A stretch of 64,000 nt of DNA from JANXXV01 sp038230275 (lineage in GTDB: Bacteria > Acidobacteriota > Terriglobia > Bryobacterales > Bryobacteraceae). A model generated the notes under the pieces. The model saw only the letters and a list, made by a program, of their open reading frames with translations. It made no database searches and was not told the origin of the DNA. The position numbers were made by a program, and so were the translations under genes. The stretch lies in NCBI GenBank assembly GCA_038230275.1, contig JBBRNO010000013.1:1-64000 (forward strand), read 5' to 3'. How positions within the stretch are numbered: the stretch's first letter is position 1; the number at the start of each line of letters is the position of its first letter. Below, in pieces: positions 17,604-25,725 of the stretch.

Positions 17604-17668
17604 ATTTGCAACTGTGGCCGAAGTTCCATTCACATTCTATTGACCACCGCCGATAAATTAGGTAACCG

Positions 17669-18286
17669 ATGCAATCCGCCGCCTACACCTCCGAGATCTG
17701 TTGGAAACTTCCTCCGCTTATTCTGCACCCGTTTGCCGATTCTTCCGGTCCAGGGAAGTTGGTGGAGAGCTCTCGGGCCAGCCTGATGTTGCAAGGGTTA
17801 CTGCCCACCGAAGCGTTCACCCGCGAACAACTGGACTGCACACTGCTGGAAGGCCGATTCTGTGAAATTCGAATGCTGTACTATGTGGGCAAGGATTTGC
17901 TGCGATGGGTTGAGCAGTGCGTGGAAATGGCGCAGCGGGAGGATTCGCTGCGAACTGCCGGTGTAGAAGCGCAGAGCTTCGTTGCCTTGTTAATTGACGA
18001 CCCGCCACCGCCAGTGAAGGAGAAGCTGATCAAGTGGGGAGTTTCCGACTACAAGGCCATTTTTTCGCGCGCGGTCGGTCTGAACATGGTCTTTGGCGAG
18101 GCGCCTCTGAAGGACAATCTGTCGCCGGATTTCATTCGGCACTATTATCGCTACGCCGACCACATGTTTGAGTGCAGCCGAAGCATGCGGTCGTTTGCGA
18201 TGATTCGATCGTCTAATTTCGATTTCGACCTCTTTGCGTCCGGAGAATATTCGCGTATGCTCGAGCGCGAATGGCAAGAGAACTAG
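17669..18286 (+). CDS. Hypothetical cytoplasmic protein
   Basis: 205 residues, no family recognised. It has no signal peptide or membrane helix. The central part is helical (LDCTLLEGRFCEIRMLYYVGKDLLRWVEQC), and the end is rich in aromatic and charged residues (HYYRYADHMFECSRSMRSF). A possible -10 (TAAATT) lies about 12 bases upstream of the ATG. It stands between the M28 peptidase and DUF3300 genes with over 60 bp on each side, so it is probably a single-gene unit. Confidence 0.6.
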   Translation: MQSAAYTSEICWKLPPLILHPFADSSGPGKLVESSRASLMLQGLLPTEAFTREQLDCTLLEGRFCEIRMLYYVGKDLLRWVEQCVEMAQREDSLRTAGVEAQSFVALLIDDPPPPVKEKLIKWGVSDYKAIFSRAVGLNMVFGEAPLKDNLSPDFIRHYYRYADHMFECSRSMRSFAMIRSSNFDFDLFASGEYSRMLEREWQEN

Positions 18287-18430
18287 CTTTTCGATTCTTC
18301 GGGTAAATTTCAAAGCATTTCTTTCTCTGGAGCAGGGACTCTATTGCCGGGTCTATGATGTAGATGCGGGATACCGGAACCCGCTGTAACCTTTTGCCGC
18401 GCCGGGACTCTTACTGTCTAGGAGAAGAAT

Positions 18431-19894
18431 ATGATATTGAACTCAAACGTAGTGCTTCTCCGGACAATGTCCGCGCTGTGCGTGGCGCTGATACTGCCGA
18501 TCGAAATGCCGCTGGCGGCTTTTCAGGATCAGGGACAGCAGCAGGCGCCGCGGGACGCCCAACTTCTGCCGCCGGAACAATTGGATAGTCTGGTCTCGCA
18601 AATTGCGCTGTACGCCGATCCGTTAATCGCCCAGGTATTGGCGGCGGCTACTTATCCGCTGGAAGTGGTGGAGGCGAGCCGGTGGCTGCAGGCCAATCCG
18701 AATCTGCGCGGGACGGATCTTACGGATGCGGCTCTCGATCAGCAGTGGGATCCCAGCGTTCAAGCGTTAGTCGTGTTCCCGAGCGTGGTGCAGATGATGG
18801 ACAGAAATCTGAGATGGACCACAGATCTTGGGAACGCGTTTCTGTCTCAGGAACAGGACGTCATGGATGCGATTCAGCGCCAGCGGCAACGTGCTGCGAG
18901 TTCGGGCAGGCTGGTGTCGAACGAACAACAACGGGTTGAAACCAGTTATGAGGACAACCGGAATGTGATTTCGATTGAACCGTCCCAGCCGGACATCATC
19001 TATGTGCCGGTCTACGATCCGGTCAGTATTTGGGGACCGCCAATCTACAATCCGTATCCGCCATTCTGGTATCCGCAGCGGGCAAGCTACGGCACGGTGA
19101 TTGGCGCTGGAGCATTTGGATTCTTCGTTGGAATCGCGATGACGAATCAATTCCATTATTGGGGTGGATGGAACAGTTGGGGGTGGAATCCAGGCTGGCG
19201 CAATCGTACGGTGATCATCAATAACAATTTCTATACGCGTAACAACTATCGGACGCCAAACAACTACTTGCGAAGCGGCAACAGCGTGTGGGAACACAAT
19301 CCCCAGCACCGGGATGGCGTACCTTACCCGAGCCGCAACGTTGCCGATCGCGTCGGCGGGGGCTACGGCCGCGACCGCTTTTCTGGAGGGCAGCAGGGAG
19401 GTGGGTTCCGTCCTGGCCAGCAGCCGAATCGGGATATGCGGCCCAGTCAGCAGCCGATTCGAGACGCGCAGCCGAATCGAGATGTACAGCCGCGTGAGCA
19501 GAACAATTTTCCGCGGAATAATAGCGATGCGCGCCGCAGCCAGCAGCAACCTGGGCGTGAGATGAGACCGAGCCAGCAACCCAACCAGCAACCCAACCAG
19601 CAACCCAACCAGCAACCCAACCAGCAAATGGACCAGCCGCGGGGCCACCAGCCACATGCCAGTCCCCAACCGGATCGTAGCCGGGACCGCAGCGCCTATG
19701 GAAGCGTAGGGAATGGGGAACGTACTCAAATTGAGTCGGATCGCGGTCATTCCAGTTTGGGCAATCGAGGCGCCAGCGCACGGCCTGCAGCGGCGAGTCC
19801 GGCTGCGCAGCCCCGGTCCGAGTCCAACGCCCCATCGCGGACCGAAAGCCGATCCGAGCAACCGCGAAACAGAGAATCTGGGCGTGGCAAGTAA
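18431..19894 (+). CDS. DUF3300 family exported protein with Gln/Asn/Arg-rich tail
   Basis: 487 residues. After a signal peptide, residues 50-290 hold the DUF3300 domain, recognised by LVSQIALYADPLIAQVLAAATYPLEVV, WDPSVQALVVFPSVV and PDIIYVPVYDP. A Gly/Trp/Tyr-rich segment follows, and the last 200 residues are low complexity, rich in Gln, Asn, Arg, Pro and Ser, with a four-fold NQQP repeat. The function of DUF3300 is unknown; export and a disordered tail suggest an envelope role. AGGAG lies before the ATG. A DUF2950 gene follows after 10 bp; the two families are commonly neighbours. Confidence 0.85.
   Translation: MILNSNVVLLRTMSALCVALILPIEMPLAAFQDQGQQQAPRDAQLLPPEQLDSLVSQIALYADPLIAQVLAAATYPLEVVEASRWLQANPNLRGTDLTDAALDQQWDPSVQALVVFPSVVQMMDRNLRWTTDLGNAFLSQEQDVMDAIQRQRQRAASSGRLVSNEQQRVETSYEDNRNVISIEPSQPDIIYVPVYDPVSIWGPPIYNPYPPFWYPQRASYGTVIGAGAFGFFVGIAMTNQFHYWGGWNSWGWNPGWRNRTVIINNNFYTRNNYRTPNNYLRSGNSVWEHNPQHRDGVPYPSRNVADRVGGGYGRDRFSGGQQGGGFRPGQQPNRDMRPSQQPIRDAQPNRDVQPREQNNFPRNNSDARRSQQQPGREMRPSQQPNQQPNQQPNQQPNQQMDQPRGHQPHASPQPDRSRDRSAYGSVGNGERTQIESDRGHSSLGNRGASARPAAASPAAQPRSESNAPSRTESRSEQPRNRESGRGK
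19574..19621 (+). repeat. Four tandem copies of a 12 bp unit
   Basis: CAGCAACCCAAC is repeated exactly four times and encodes QQPN four times in the DUF3300 tail. Being a multiple of three, copy-number changes would keep the frame and only alter the length of the disordered tail. Confidence 0.85.
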
Positions 19895-19904
19895 GGTGGA
19901 CCCA

Positions 19905-20846
19905 ATGCGGATGAACGGAATCTCAAATGTATTATTGGCGGCAGGCGTTCTGCTTGCTTCCGTTGGCATCGCGGGCGCGCAGAAGAGCAACGCAGGCCCG
20001 AAGGTGTTTGCTACACCGGAGGAAGCCGCCACGGCTTTTATCTCTGCCAGCGCGCAGAACAACCAGCCGGAGCTCATCACCATTCTTGGGGCGAAAGCGA
20101 AAGACCTTGTTGCACAGGGTGACGGGATGCCGGACGCGGACCGGCGCGAGAAATTCTTGCAGTTGGCGAAAGAATCGTTGCATGTTGCGCCGGATCCGTT
20201 CAGCATAAACCGCTACCGGATCTCGGTCGGCAGTGAGAACTGGCCGGTTCCGCTCCCCATTGTCAAAGTGAAAGGGGGGTATCGATTTGACCCGGCCGAG
20301 GCTGAACTTGAAATACTCGCACGCCGCATTGGCGCGAACGAACTGGAAGCCATTGAGGACCTGCGAGATTTTGCCGACGCTGAGCGGGAGTATGCCTATT
20401 CCGATTTGAACCATAACGGCATGCGCGATTATGCACAACAAATAATCAGTGCACCCGGCAAACGTGATGGATTGTATTGGGAAACGAAGCCGGGAGATCC
20501 CCCCTGTCCGCTGGCGAAGGTTGTGGGACGAGCCACAGCGGCGGGCTACTCAATGCCCGCGACTGGACAGGCGCCTACCTATAGCGGCTATGTATTCCGG
20601 ATTCTGAAAGCGCAAGGTCCGGCTGCACCGGGTGGCGGCAGGGAATATGTGGTCCAAGGTTCGATGATCGGCGGTGTTGCATTCGTTGCGTATCCGGCTG
20701 GTTACGGGGTTACGGGTGTCAAGACGTTTCAGGTCAATCATGACGGAATCGTATGGGAGAAAGATCTTGGTCCCAATACGAAATCGCTGGCCTCGGCCAT
20801 GAAGCGGTATGACCCCGATAAGACGTGGCGCGAATCGCCTTATTGA
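19905..20846 (+). CDS. DUF2950 family exported protein
   Basis: 313 residues from the ATG at 19905, preferred because AAGGTGG lies 5 bases upstream; longer frames overlap the DUF3300 tail. A signal peptide is followed by the DUF2950 body: FATPEEAATAFISAS, YRFDPAEAELEILARRIGANELEAIEDL, DLNHNGMRDYAQ, GYVFRILKAQG and FVAYPAGYGVTGVKTF. Its biochemical role is unknown. Coupling with DUF3300 10 bp upstream suggests that they work together in the cell envelope. Convergent with the UxuA-like gene, 31 bp apart. Confidence 0.87.
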   Translation: MRMNGISNVLLAAGVLLASVGIAGAQKSNAGPKVFATPEEAATAFISASAQNNQPELITILGAKAKDLVAQGDGMPDADRREKFLQLAKESLHVAPDPFSINRYRISVGSENWPVPLPIVKVKGGYRFDPAEAELEILARRIGANELEAIEDLRDFADAEREYAYSDLNHNGMRDYAQQIISAPGKRDGLYWETKPGDPPCPLAKVVGRATAAGYSMPATGQAPTYSGYVFRILKAQGPAAPGGGREYVVQGSMIGGVAFVAYPAGYGVTGVKTFQVNHDGIVWEKDLGPNTKSLASAMKRYDPDKTWRESPY

Positions 20847-20877
20847 ATGCCGATTAATGGGCGTCCGCCGGCCGCGT

Positions 20878-21987
20878 TTACGCCATTTGATCCACGGCCT
20901 GAATTAGCGCGCGGATGTAGCCGTAGGCGAATGCGAATGCCTGCAGTCCGCCTTTATCGTCGGGATGGACGGGCACGTGGTCAGGCATCATCATGTACGG
21001 GTAGCCCACTTCCTTGTAGACCATCATCGCCTTCACAAAATCGACATCGCCTTCATCGGGGTAGGTTTCCTGGAAACTATCGCGATGGCCGCGGATGTTG
21101 CGGAAGTGGACGTTGAAAATCTTCTTGCGCGATCCGAAGTATCGAATCACGTCGTAGAGTTCCTTGCCCGGGTCGTGCAGCATTTCAGAAACCGTACCCT
21201 GGCAGAAATTTAAACCGTGATAGGGACTCTCTTTGATGGAGATGAATTTCTTCAGACCGTCCGGGGTCCCCAGGACAGTGTCCACGCCCTGAAAGCCTTC
21301 CATCGGGGGCATACCCGGATCGTGAGGATGACACGCCATCCGAACCTTGTATTCGTTTGCCACGGGAATCACCCGTTCCAGAAAGTATGTGATGCGCTCC
21401 CAGTAGATATCGGCAGTGACGTGGCCGGCGCGTGTCAACGGAGTGAACTTCGGCGAAGTCTTGGCGTCCTGCAACCTCCACGTACTGTATGTGCTGCCGC
21501 CGCGGCCTGGGGTACGTTCAGTCCGGACCACGCCCAGCAGGCTCATGTTGTACTTGATGGACGGAATTCCCACCTTGGCGCAATTCTTAATCAGCGTCTG
21601 AACGCTTTCAATATCGCGGTCCCGTTCAGGACTTTGCCCGAGCATGATAGCAGGGCGCTCGGTGCGGTCGACGTGGCTGGAAGCAAGAAATGGAGGCGCA
21701 ACCATTTCGAGCGCAATCCCCTTCTTATCGCAGCGGTCTTTTACCAGCGAGAGATCTTCGACGGAATAAGTCCCCAGCTTCTTGGAATCTGTGACGTCGC
21801 CACAGATGTTCATGACGCCGTTGCGGGCGAAGAAATCCAAATGCTGATCATTGGTAGGCGCACTTTGGCATCCTAGCTTCATCAACGCCTTTTTGGGTGT
21901 CGCGGCGTTCGCGGTTTTCTGGCCCGAAGGTAACAATTGGGAAGCCGCGGCGGCGGCGGATGCAGTGAGAAGTTGTCTACGGTTCAT
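20878..21987 (-). CDS. Tat-exported mannonate dehydratase (UxuA)-like TIM barrel
   Basis: 369 residues. The N-terminus MNRRQLLTASAAAAASQLL is a Tat signal. The catalytic part resembles UxuA and the xylose-isomerase-like TIM barrel: HPHDPG near residue 235, NFCQGT near 275, FNVHFRNIRG near 303, the acid pair YPDEGDVDF near 320 and MMPDHVP near 345, covering the His/Cys/His/Asp metal site of mannonate dehydratase. UxuA dehydrates D-mannonate to 2-keto-3-deoxygluconate in the cytoplasm, so a Tat-exported version may act on another sugar acid outside. Homology is clear; activity is inferred. Confidence 0.78.
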   Translation of the reverse strand: MNRRQLLTASAAAAASQLLPSGQKTANAATPKKALMKLGCQSAPTNDQHLDFFARNGVMNICGDVTDSKKLGTYSVEDLSLVKDRCDKKGIALEMVAPPFLASSHVDRTERPAIMLGQSPERDRDIESVQTLIKNCAKVGIPSIKYNMSLLGVVRTERTPGRGGSTYSTWRLQDAKTSPKFTPLTRAGHVTADIYWERITYFLERVIPVANEYKVRMACHPHDPGMPPMEGFQGVDTVLGTPDGLKKFISIKESPYHGLNFCQGTVSEMLHDPGKELYDVIRYFGSRKKIFNVHFRNIRGHRDSFQETYPDEGDVDFVKAMMVYKEVGYPYMMMPDHVPVHPDDKGGLQAFAFAYGYIRALIQAVDQMA

Positions 21988-22051
21988 GGGATTAATGTTC
22001 TGATCCGGTACTCTATCACGCCTGTTCCGGATTCTCCAAGCTATCCTCGCT

Positions 22052-22057
22052 TACAAT
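22052..22057 (+). promoter_or_regulatory. Candidate -10 box giving a leaderless mRNA for the five-gene operon
   Basis: TACAAT lies 8 bases before the ATG at 22066, which puts the transcript start within 1-3 bases of the start codon. No Shine-Dalgarno sequence precedes that ATG (ATGACTAAATG). The -35 is weak. Confidence 0.4.
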
Positions 22058-22065
22058 ATGACTAA

Positions 22066-22896
22066 ATGATCGAAATCATTACCAAAGGGGCCTCCGCGCA
22101 GCGTGCCCGCGTGGCGCTGTTCGACTTCGACGGAACGCTTTCCACTATCCGCTCGGGTTGGATGGACATCATGATTCCGATGATGGTGGAGGTACTTCTA
22201 GATCTGAAGTCCGGCGAAACAGAGCTGGAGATTCGAGCCATCGTGGAAGAATATGTTGGGCGGCTCACTGGCAAACAGACGGTCTACCAGATGATTGAGT
22301 TGGCCGACCAGATCCGGCAACGGGGCGGCACGCCGTTGGACCCGCTCTCCTACAAGAAGATGTACCTCGATGCGCTTTGGCACCGCATTGAAGACCGGGT
22401 GGTCGATCTGAAGAAGGGCAATACGTCACCGGAGACATTTCTGGTGCCGGGCTCCCGCGCGCTGTTGGAACGACTGCGCGACCGCGGATTCAAGCTGTAT
22501 CTGGCCAGCGGCACCGACGACGTTTACATGCAGGAAGAGGCGAGATTGCTGGATGTTTCACGCTATTTCGATGGCGGTGTTTTTGGAGCGCTGGACGACT
22601 ATCAGAGCTTTTCAAAAGCCATTCTGATTCAACGCATCATCAACTCCGCGGAGTTCCGCGGCCATGAATTTCTTGGCTTCGGCGATGGCTATGTGGAGAT
22701 TGAGAATGTGAAAAATGTTGGCGGCGTGGCAGTAGGAGTTGCAACCGCCGAACCGGAATGTGTGGAGATCGATGAGTGGAAGCGTTCCCGGCTGATCGGG
22801 GTGGGCGCGGACTTCATTGTTCCCAACTTTCTGGAGCCGGAACGTCTCTTCGAGACGCTGTTCCCGGTTGAGAAGCAGTCACCCATCAGCAAGTAA
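22066..22896 (+). CDS. HAD superfamily phosphatase, first gene of a sugar-phosphate operon
   Basis: 276 residues. HAD motif I is ALFDFDGTLST (nucleophile Asp near residue 19), motif II is LYLASGTDD near residue 146, a Lys follows in SFSKAILIQ, and motif III is FLGFGDGYVEIENV near residue 207. A helical cap sits between motifs I and II. It should dephosphorylate a small molecule, probably a sugar phosphate. It is longer than GmhB heptose bisphosphatases and looks more like phosphoglycolate-phosphatase-type HADs. Its stop shares one base with the ATG of the next gene, so translation is coupled. Confidence 0.82.
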   Translation: MIEIITKGASAQRARVALFDFDGTLSTIRSGWMDIMIPMMVEVLLDLKSGETELEIRAIVEEYVGRLTGKQTVYQMIELADQIRQRGGTPLDPLSYKKMYLDALWHRIEDRVVDLKKGNTSPETFLVPGSRALLERLRDRGFKLYLASGTDDVYMQEEARLLDVSRYFDGGVFGALDDYQSFSKAILIQRIINSAEFRGHEFLGFGDGYVEIENVKNVGGVAVGVATAEPECVEIDEWKRSRLIGVGADFIVPNFLEPERLFETLFPVEKQSPISK

Positions 22897-23894
22897 TGGG
22901 GGAACCTTCCAAGTACGCCTTATTCGACCGCGCACGGCTGAAGTTGTTGCCGCTGGCAGACCGGATTCATGACCTGACGCTCGACCGTTGGCTCAAGCTG
23001 GACGACCCAACTCCGCATTTTGAGCATTCGGAGTTGCCCTCGGTTGCCCAGCGCCTGGCGGCAGCGCGAAGTAGTGGCGCGGCGCGCATCCTGATGATGG
23101 GAGCGCACTTGTTGCGCGCCGGTGTGAACAACCACATCATCGATATGATGGAGCGTGGCCTGATCGATCACATCGCCATGAATGGGGCCGGCGTTATCCA
23201 TGATTACGAACTTTCGCGAATTGGCGCCACTACGGAGAGCGTGGCCCGCTACATACGCTGCGGGCAGTTTGGATTGTGGAACGAAACGGGCGAACTGAAC
23301 GAGTGGATTGCCGAGGCGGCCGCGGAGTCTTTGGGGCTGGGTGAAAACGCCGGCCGCCGTATTGACCGGAGCGATTACGCCCACAAGCATCTGAGTGTCC
23401 TGGCGGCAGCCTGGCGGCTTTCGATACCGGTTACCGTTCACGTCGGGATCGGATACGATATTCTGCACGAACACCCAAACTGTAGTGGCGCGGCGCTGGG
23501 AGATGCCAGCTATCGGGATTTCCTCATCTTTGCCAATTCGATGAACCGGCTGGAAGGAGGCGTGCTGGTGAACTTCGGCTCAGCCATCATGGGGCCTGAA
23601 GTCTATCTGAAGGCACTAGCCATGGCGCGCAATGTAGCCCATCAGGAAGACCGCGTGATTCGTCATTTCACCACGGCGGTTTTCGATCTGGTTCCCATCC
23701 ACGGCGACATTCATCACGAACTCAGCAAGCAGGATCCAGGCTACTATTTCCGGCCGCATAAGACCATGTTGGTGCGCACGGTGGCGGACGGCGGGGAAAG
23801 CTACTACTTTTGCGGCGATCATCGCGCTACGTTTCCTGCATTGCGCAAGGCGGCGTTGGATCATACGTTGACCGAAGCGTTGAACAAGCAATGA
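22896..23894 (+). CDS. Deoxyhypusine-synthase-like protein in a sugar-phosphate operon
   Basis: 332 residues. The sequence resembles the deoxyhypusine/homospermidine synthase family: MNGAGVIHDYELSRIGATTE (residues about 93-112) recalls the family's TGG..HD..K stretch, and PVTVHVGIGYDILHEHPN, LVNFGSAIMGPEVYLKAL and VPIHGDIHHELS follow. A lysine in RPHKTM near residue 288 could be the counterpart of the catalytic lysine, but the alignment needs a six-residue gap. Bacteria lack eIF5A, so a role on polyamines or, given the neighbours, on a sugar substrate using NAD is possible. It overlaps the HAD gene by 1 base and the kinase gene by 4 (ATGA). Confidence 0.6.
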   Translation: MGEPSKYALFDRARLKLLPLADRIHDLTLDRWLKLDDPTPHFEHSELPSVAQRLAAARSSGAARILMMGAHLLRAGVNNHIIDMMERGLIDHIAMNGAGVIHDYELSRIGATTESVARYIRCGQFGLWNETGELNEWIAEAAAESLGLGENAGRRIDRSDYAHKHLSVLAAAWRLSIPVTVHVGIGYDILHEHPNCSGAALGDASYRDFLIFANSMNRLEGGVLVNFGSAIMGPEVYLKALAMARNVAHQEDRVIRHFTTAVFDLVPIHGDIHHELSKQDPGYYFRPHKTMLVRTVADGGESYYFCGDHRATFPALRKAALDHTLTEALNKQ

Positions 23895-24880
23895 CGGCTT
23901 CGGAAATATTGACGTTGATCCCGAAATTAAATACGTTGGTGTTGGGTGATATTTGCCTGGACCGCTGGTGCAGCTACGATCCAGGCGCGGCCGCTGCTTC
24001 GCGTGAGACGGGCATTCCCCGCGTGGGAGTTGTAGCCTCCGAAAGCACTCCAGGCGCGGCGGGTACCATTGCGAGCAATGTGATTGGCCTGGGTATTCCG
24101 CGAGTTACGCTGTTGGGAGCGATTGGCGACGATGGCCATGGTTTCGAACTGCTTCGCGCACTCCGTCTCCGCTCGATCTCGGCTGAGCTCATCGTTGTCT
24201 CCTCCCTGATTCCGACGTTTACCTACACCAAGCTGATCAATTCCGTTACCGGCGTTGAGGATTTGCCGCGCATCGATTACATCAATACGCAACCGCTGCC
24301 CGTGGAGGTGGAAGAACAGCTTTTAGAGAAGCTTGAAATGTGCATTGAGGCCTTCGACGTGGTGCTGGTCTCCGATCAGGCGGAAACCGAAAACGGCGGG
24401 ATGGTTACTCCGGCGATCCGTCAATCGCTGGCGAACCTTGCGGGCCAATTTCCAGAAAAGATCATCTGGGTAGATTCCCGCATGCGTCCGGAACATTTCC
24501 GGAATGTCATTATCAAACCGAATCGCGATGAGGCTGCCGCTGCTTGTCTGCGACAATTCGGGGCGGTGGATCTTGAGAAATTCCGGCGCGTTACTAACGC
24601 TCCTTTTATCGTGATGACTGATGGTGAAGACGGTGTGGTCATCGTTCGCGAGGGCGGGGAAGTGCGGGTTAAGACTAAACGCGAACCGCATCCGGTGGAT
24701 ATTTGCGGCGCTGGCGATAGCTTTTCCGCAGGTGCGGCCGCCGCGCTTGCGGTTACAGGCGACCCCATTCAGGCCGCACGCTTCGGCAACATGGTTGCCT
24801 CGGTAACCATCATGAAAAAAGGCACAGGAACTGCCTCGCCTGAAGAAGTGCTGGCGGCGGAACGGAACTGGCCGGCATGA
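23891..24880 (+). CDS. RfaE/HldE-like PfkB family sugar kinase
   Basis: 329 residues from the ATG at 23891, which overlaps the previous stop as ATGA; a longer in-frame start inside the neighbour is less likely. N-terminal LVLGDICLDRW is typical of RfaE/HldA heptose kinases. PAAGTIASNVIGLG-type glycine motifs bind sugar; the C-terminal DICGAGDSFSAGAAAAL holds the catalytic Asp and anion hole of PfkB kinases. It probably phosphorylates a heptose phosphate or similar sugar phosphate at C1. There is no fused adenylyltransferase domain, unlike E. coli HldE. Confidence 0.83.
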   Translation: MTASEILTLIPKLNTLVLGDICLDRWCSYDPGAAAASRETGIPRVGVVASESTPGAAGTIASNVIGLGIPRVTLLGAIGDDGHGFELLRALRLRSISAELIVVSSLIPTFTYTKLINSVTGVEDLPRIDYINTQPLPVEVEEQLLEKLEMCIEAFDVVLVSDQAETENGGMVTPAIRQSLANLAGQFPEKIIWVDSRMRPEHFRNVIIKPNRDEAAAACLRQFGAVDLEKFRRVTNAPFIVMTDGEDGVVIVREGGEVRVKTKREPHPVDICGAGDSFSAGAAAALAVTGDPIQAARFGNMVASVTIMKKGTGTASPEEVLAAERNWPA

Positions 24881-25725
24881 TTACACTGGCCATCGATGTG
24901 GGCGGCACCAAGTTTTCCATGGCCGTCTTCGATGACGATTTGCTAATTGCACGGGAGTCTCGCGTTACCGACAGAACGGGCGGCCGGGACTGGATGCTGG
25001 ACCAGATTACGACCATCGGACGCAAATGGCAGCGCACCATGGCCATCGACCGGTGCGGCGTTGGATTCGGTGGTCCGGTCCAGTTCGAACTGCAGCGCGT
25101 GGCTCTTTCGACGCATGTAGGCGGCTGGCAGGACTTCAGCCTGCCGGCATACATCACCCATACGCTGGGCGTACCCGCCATCATGGACAACGATGCGAAT
25201 GTAGGTGCGCTGGGCGAATACACCTACGGTGCGGCAGTGGGTATCGAAAAGCTGTTTTATATGACTTTGTCCACCGGAATCGGCGGCGGGATTCTGATCG
25301 ACGGAAGCATCTATCGCGGAGCCGATGATTATGCGGGCGAGATTGGACACCTGACCATCAGACCGGATGGAGCCGACTGTCTGTGCGGAGCGCGCGGCTG
25401 CCTGGAACGGCACTGCTGCGGTTTGTGGCTGGAACGCGATCACGGCAAGACTGCCGAACAACTGATGAAGGATCCCGCATTTGTGAACACCTATGTGGTG
25501 GACCTGGCGCGGGGACTCAAGGCTTGTGTCATGCTTCTCAACCCTGAGAGAATTGTAATTGGCGGCGGAATCAGCAAGGCGGGCGACGCGCTGTTTGTGC
25601 CGCTGCGAAAAGAACTGCGGCAGCAAGTGACCGCTTGGTCCCGCGCAAGAATTGATGTGGTGCCCGCGAAACTTGGAGACGACAGCGTACTCTTTGGAGC
25701 GTTAGCTCTGGCAAATCAACTATGA
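24877..25725 (+). CDS. ROK family sugar kinase
   Basis: 282 residues, ATG overlapping the previous stop (ATGA). ATP site AIDVGGTKFSMAVFDD at residues 4-19, DNDANVGALGEY near residue 107, STGIGGGILIDGSIYRG near 130, then the ROK signature: EIGHLTI with the zinc-type cysteine cluster CLCGARGCLERHCCG near residues 168-182. ROK kinases phosphorylate glucose, N-acetylmannosamine, fructose and similar sugars. Two kinases in one operon suggest two phosphorylation steps or two substrates. Cytoplasmic. Confidence 0.88.
   Translation: MITLAIDVGGTKFSMAVFDDDLLIARESRVTDRTGGRDWMLDQITTIGRKWQRTMAIDRCGVGFGGPVQFELQRVALSTHVGGWQDFSLPAYITHTLGVPAIMDNDANVGALGEYTYGAAVGIEKLFYMTLSTGIGGGILIDGSIYRGADDYAGEIGHLTIRPDGADCLCGARGCLERHCCGLWLERDHGKTAEQLMKDPAFVNTYVVDLARGLKACVMLLNPERIVIGGGISKAGDALFVPLRKELRQQVTAWSRARIDVVPAKLGDDSVLFGALALANQL

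Noticed and set aside
18767..20206. Long 479-codon minus-strand frame opposite DUF3300/DUF2950
   Set aside because: It is antisense to two well-supported exported protein genes, its translation is Arg/Ile-rich low-quality sequence, and it has no start signal or family motifs.
24877..25725. ROK protein as a transcriptional repressor
   Set aside because: It has no N-terminal helix-turn-helix; the chain begins directly at the ATP site, so it is a kinase.
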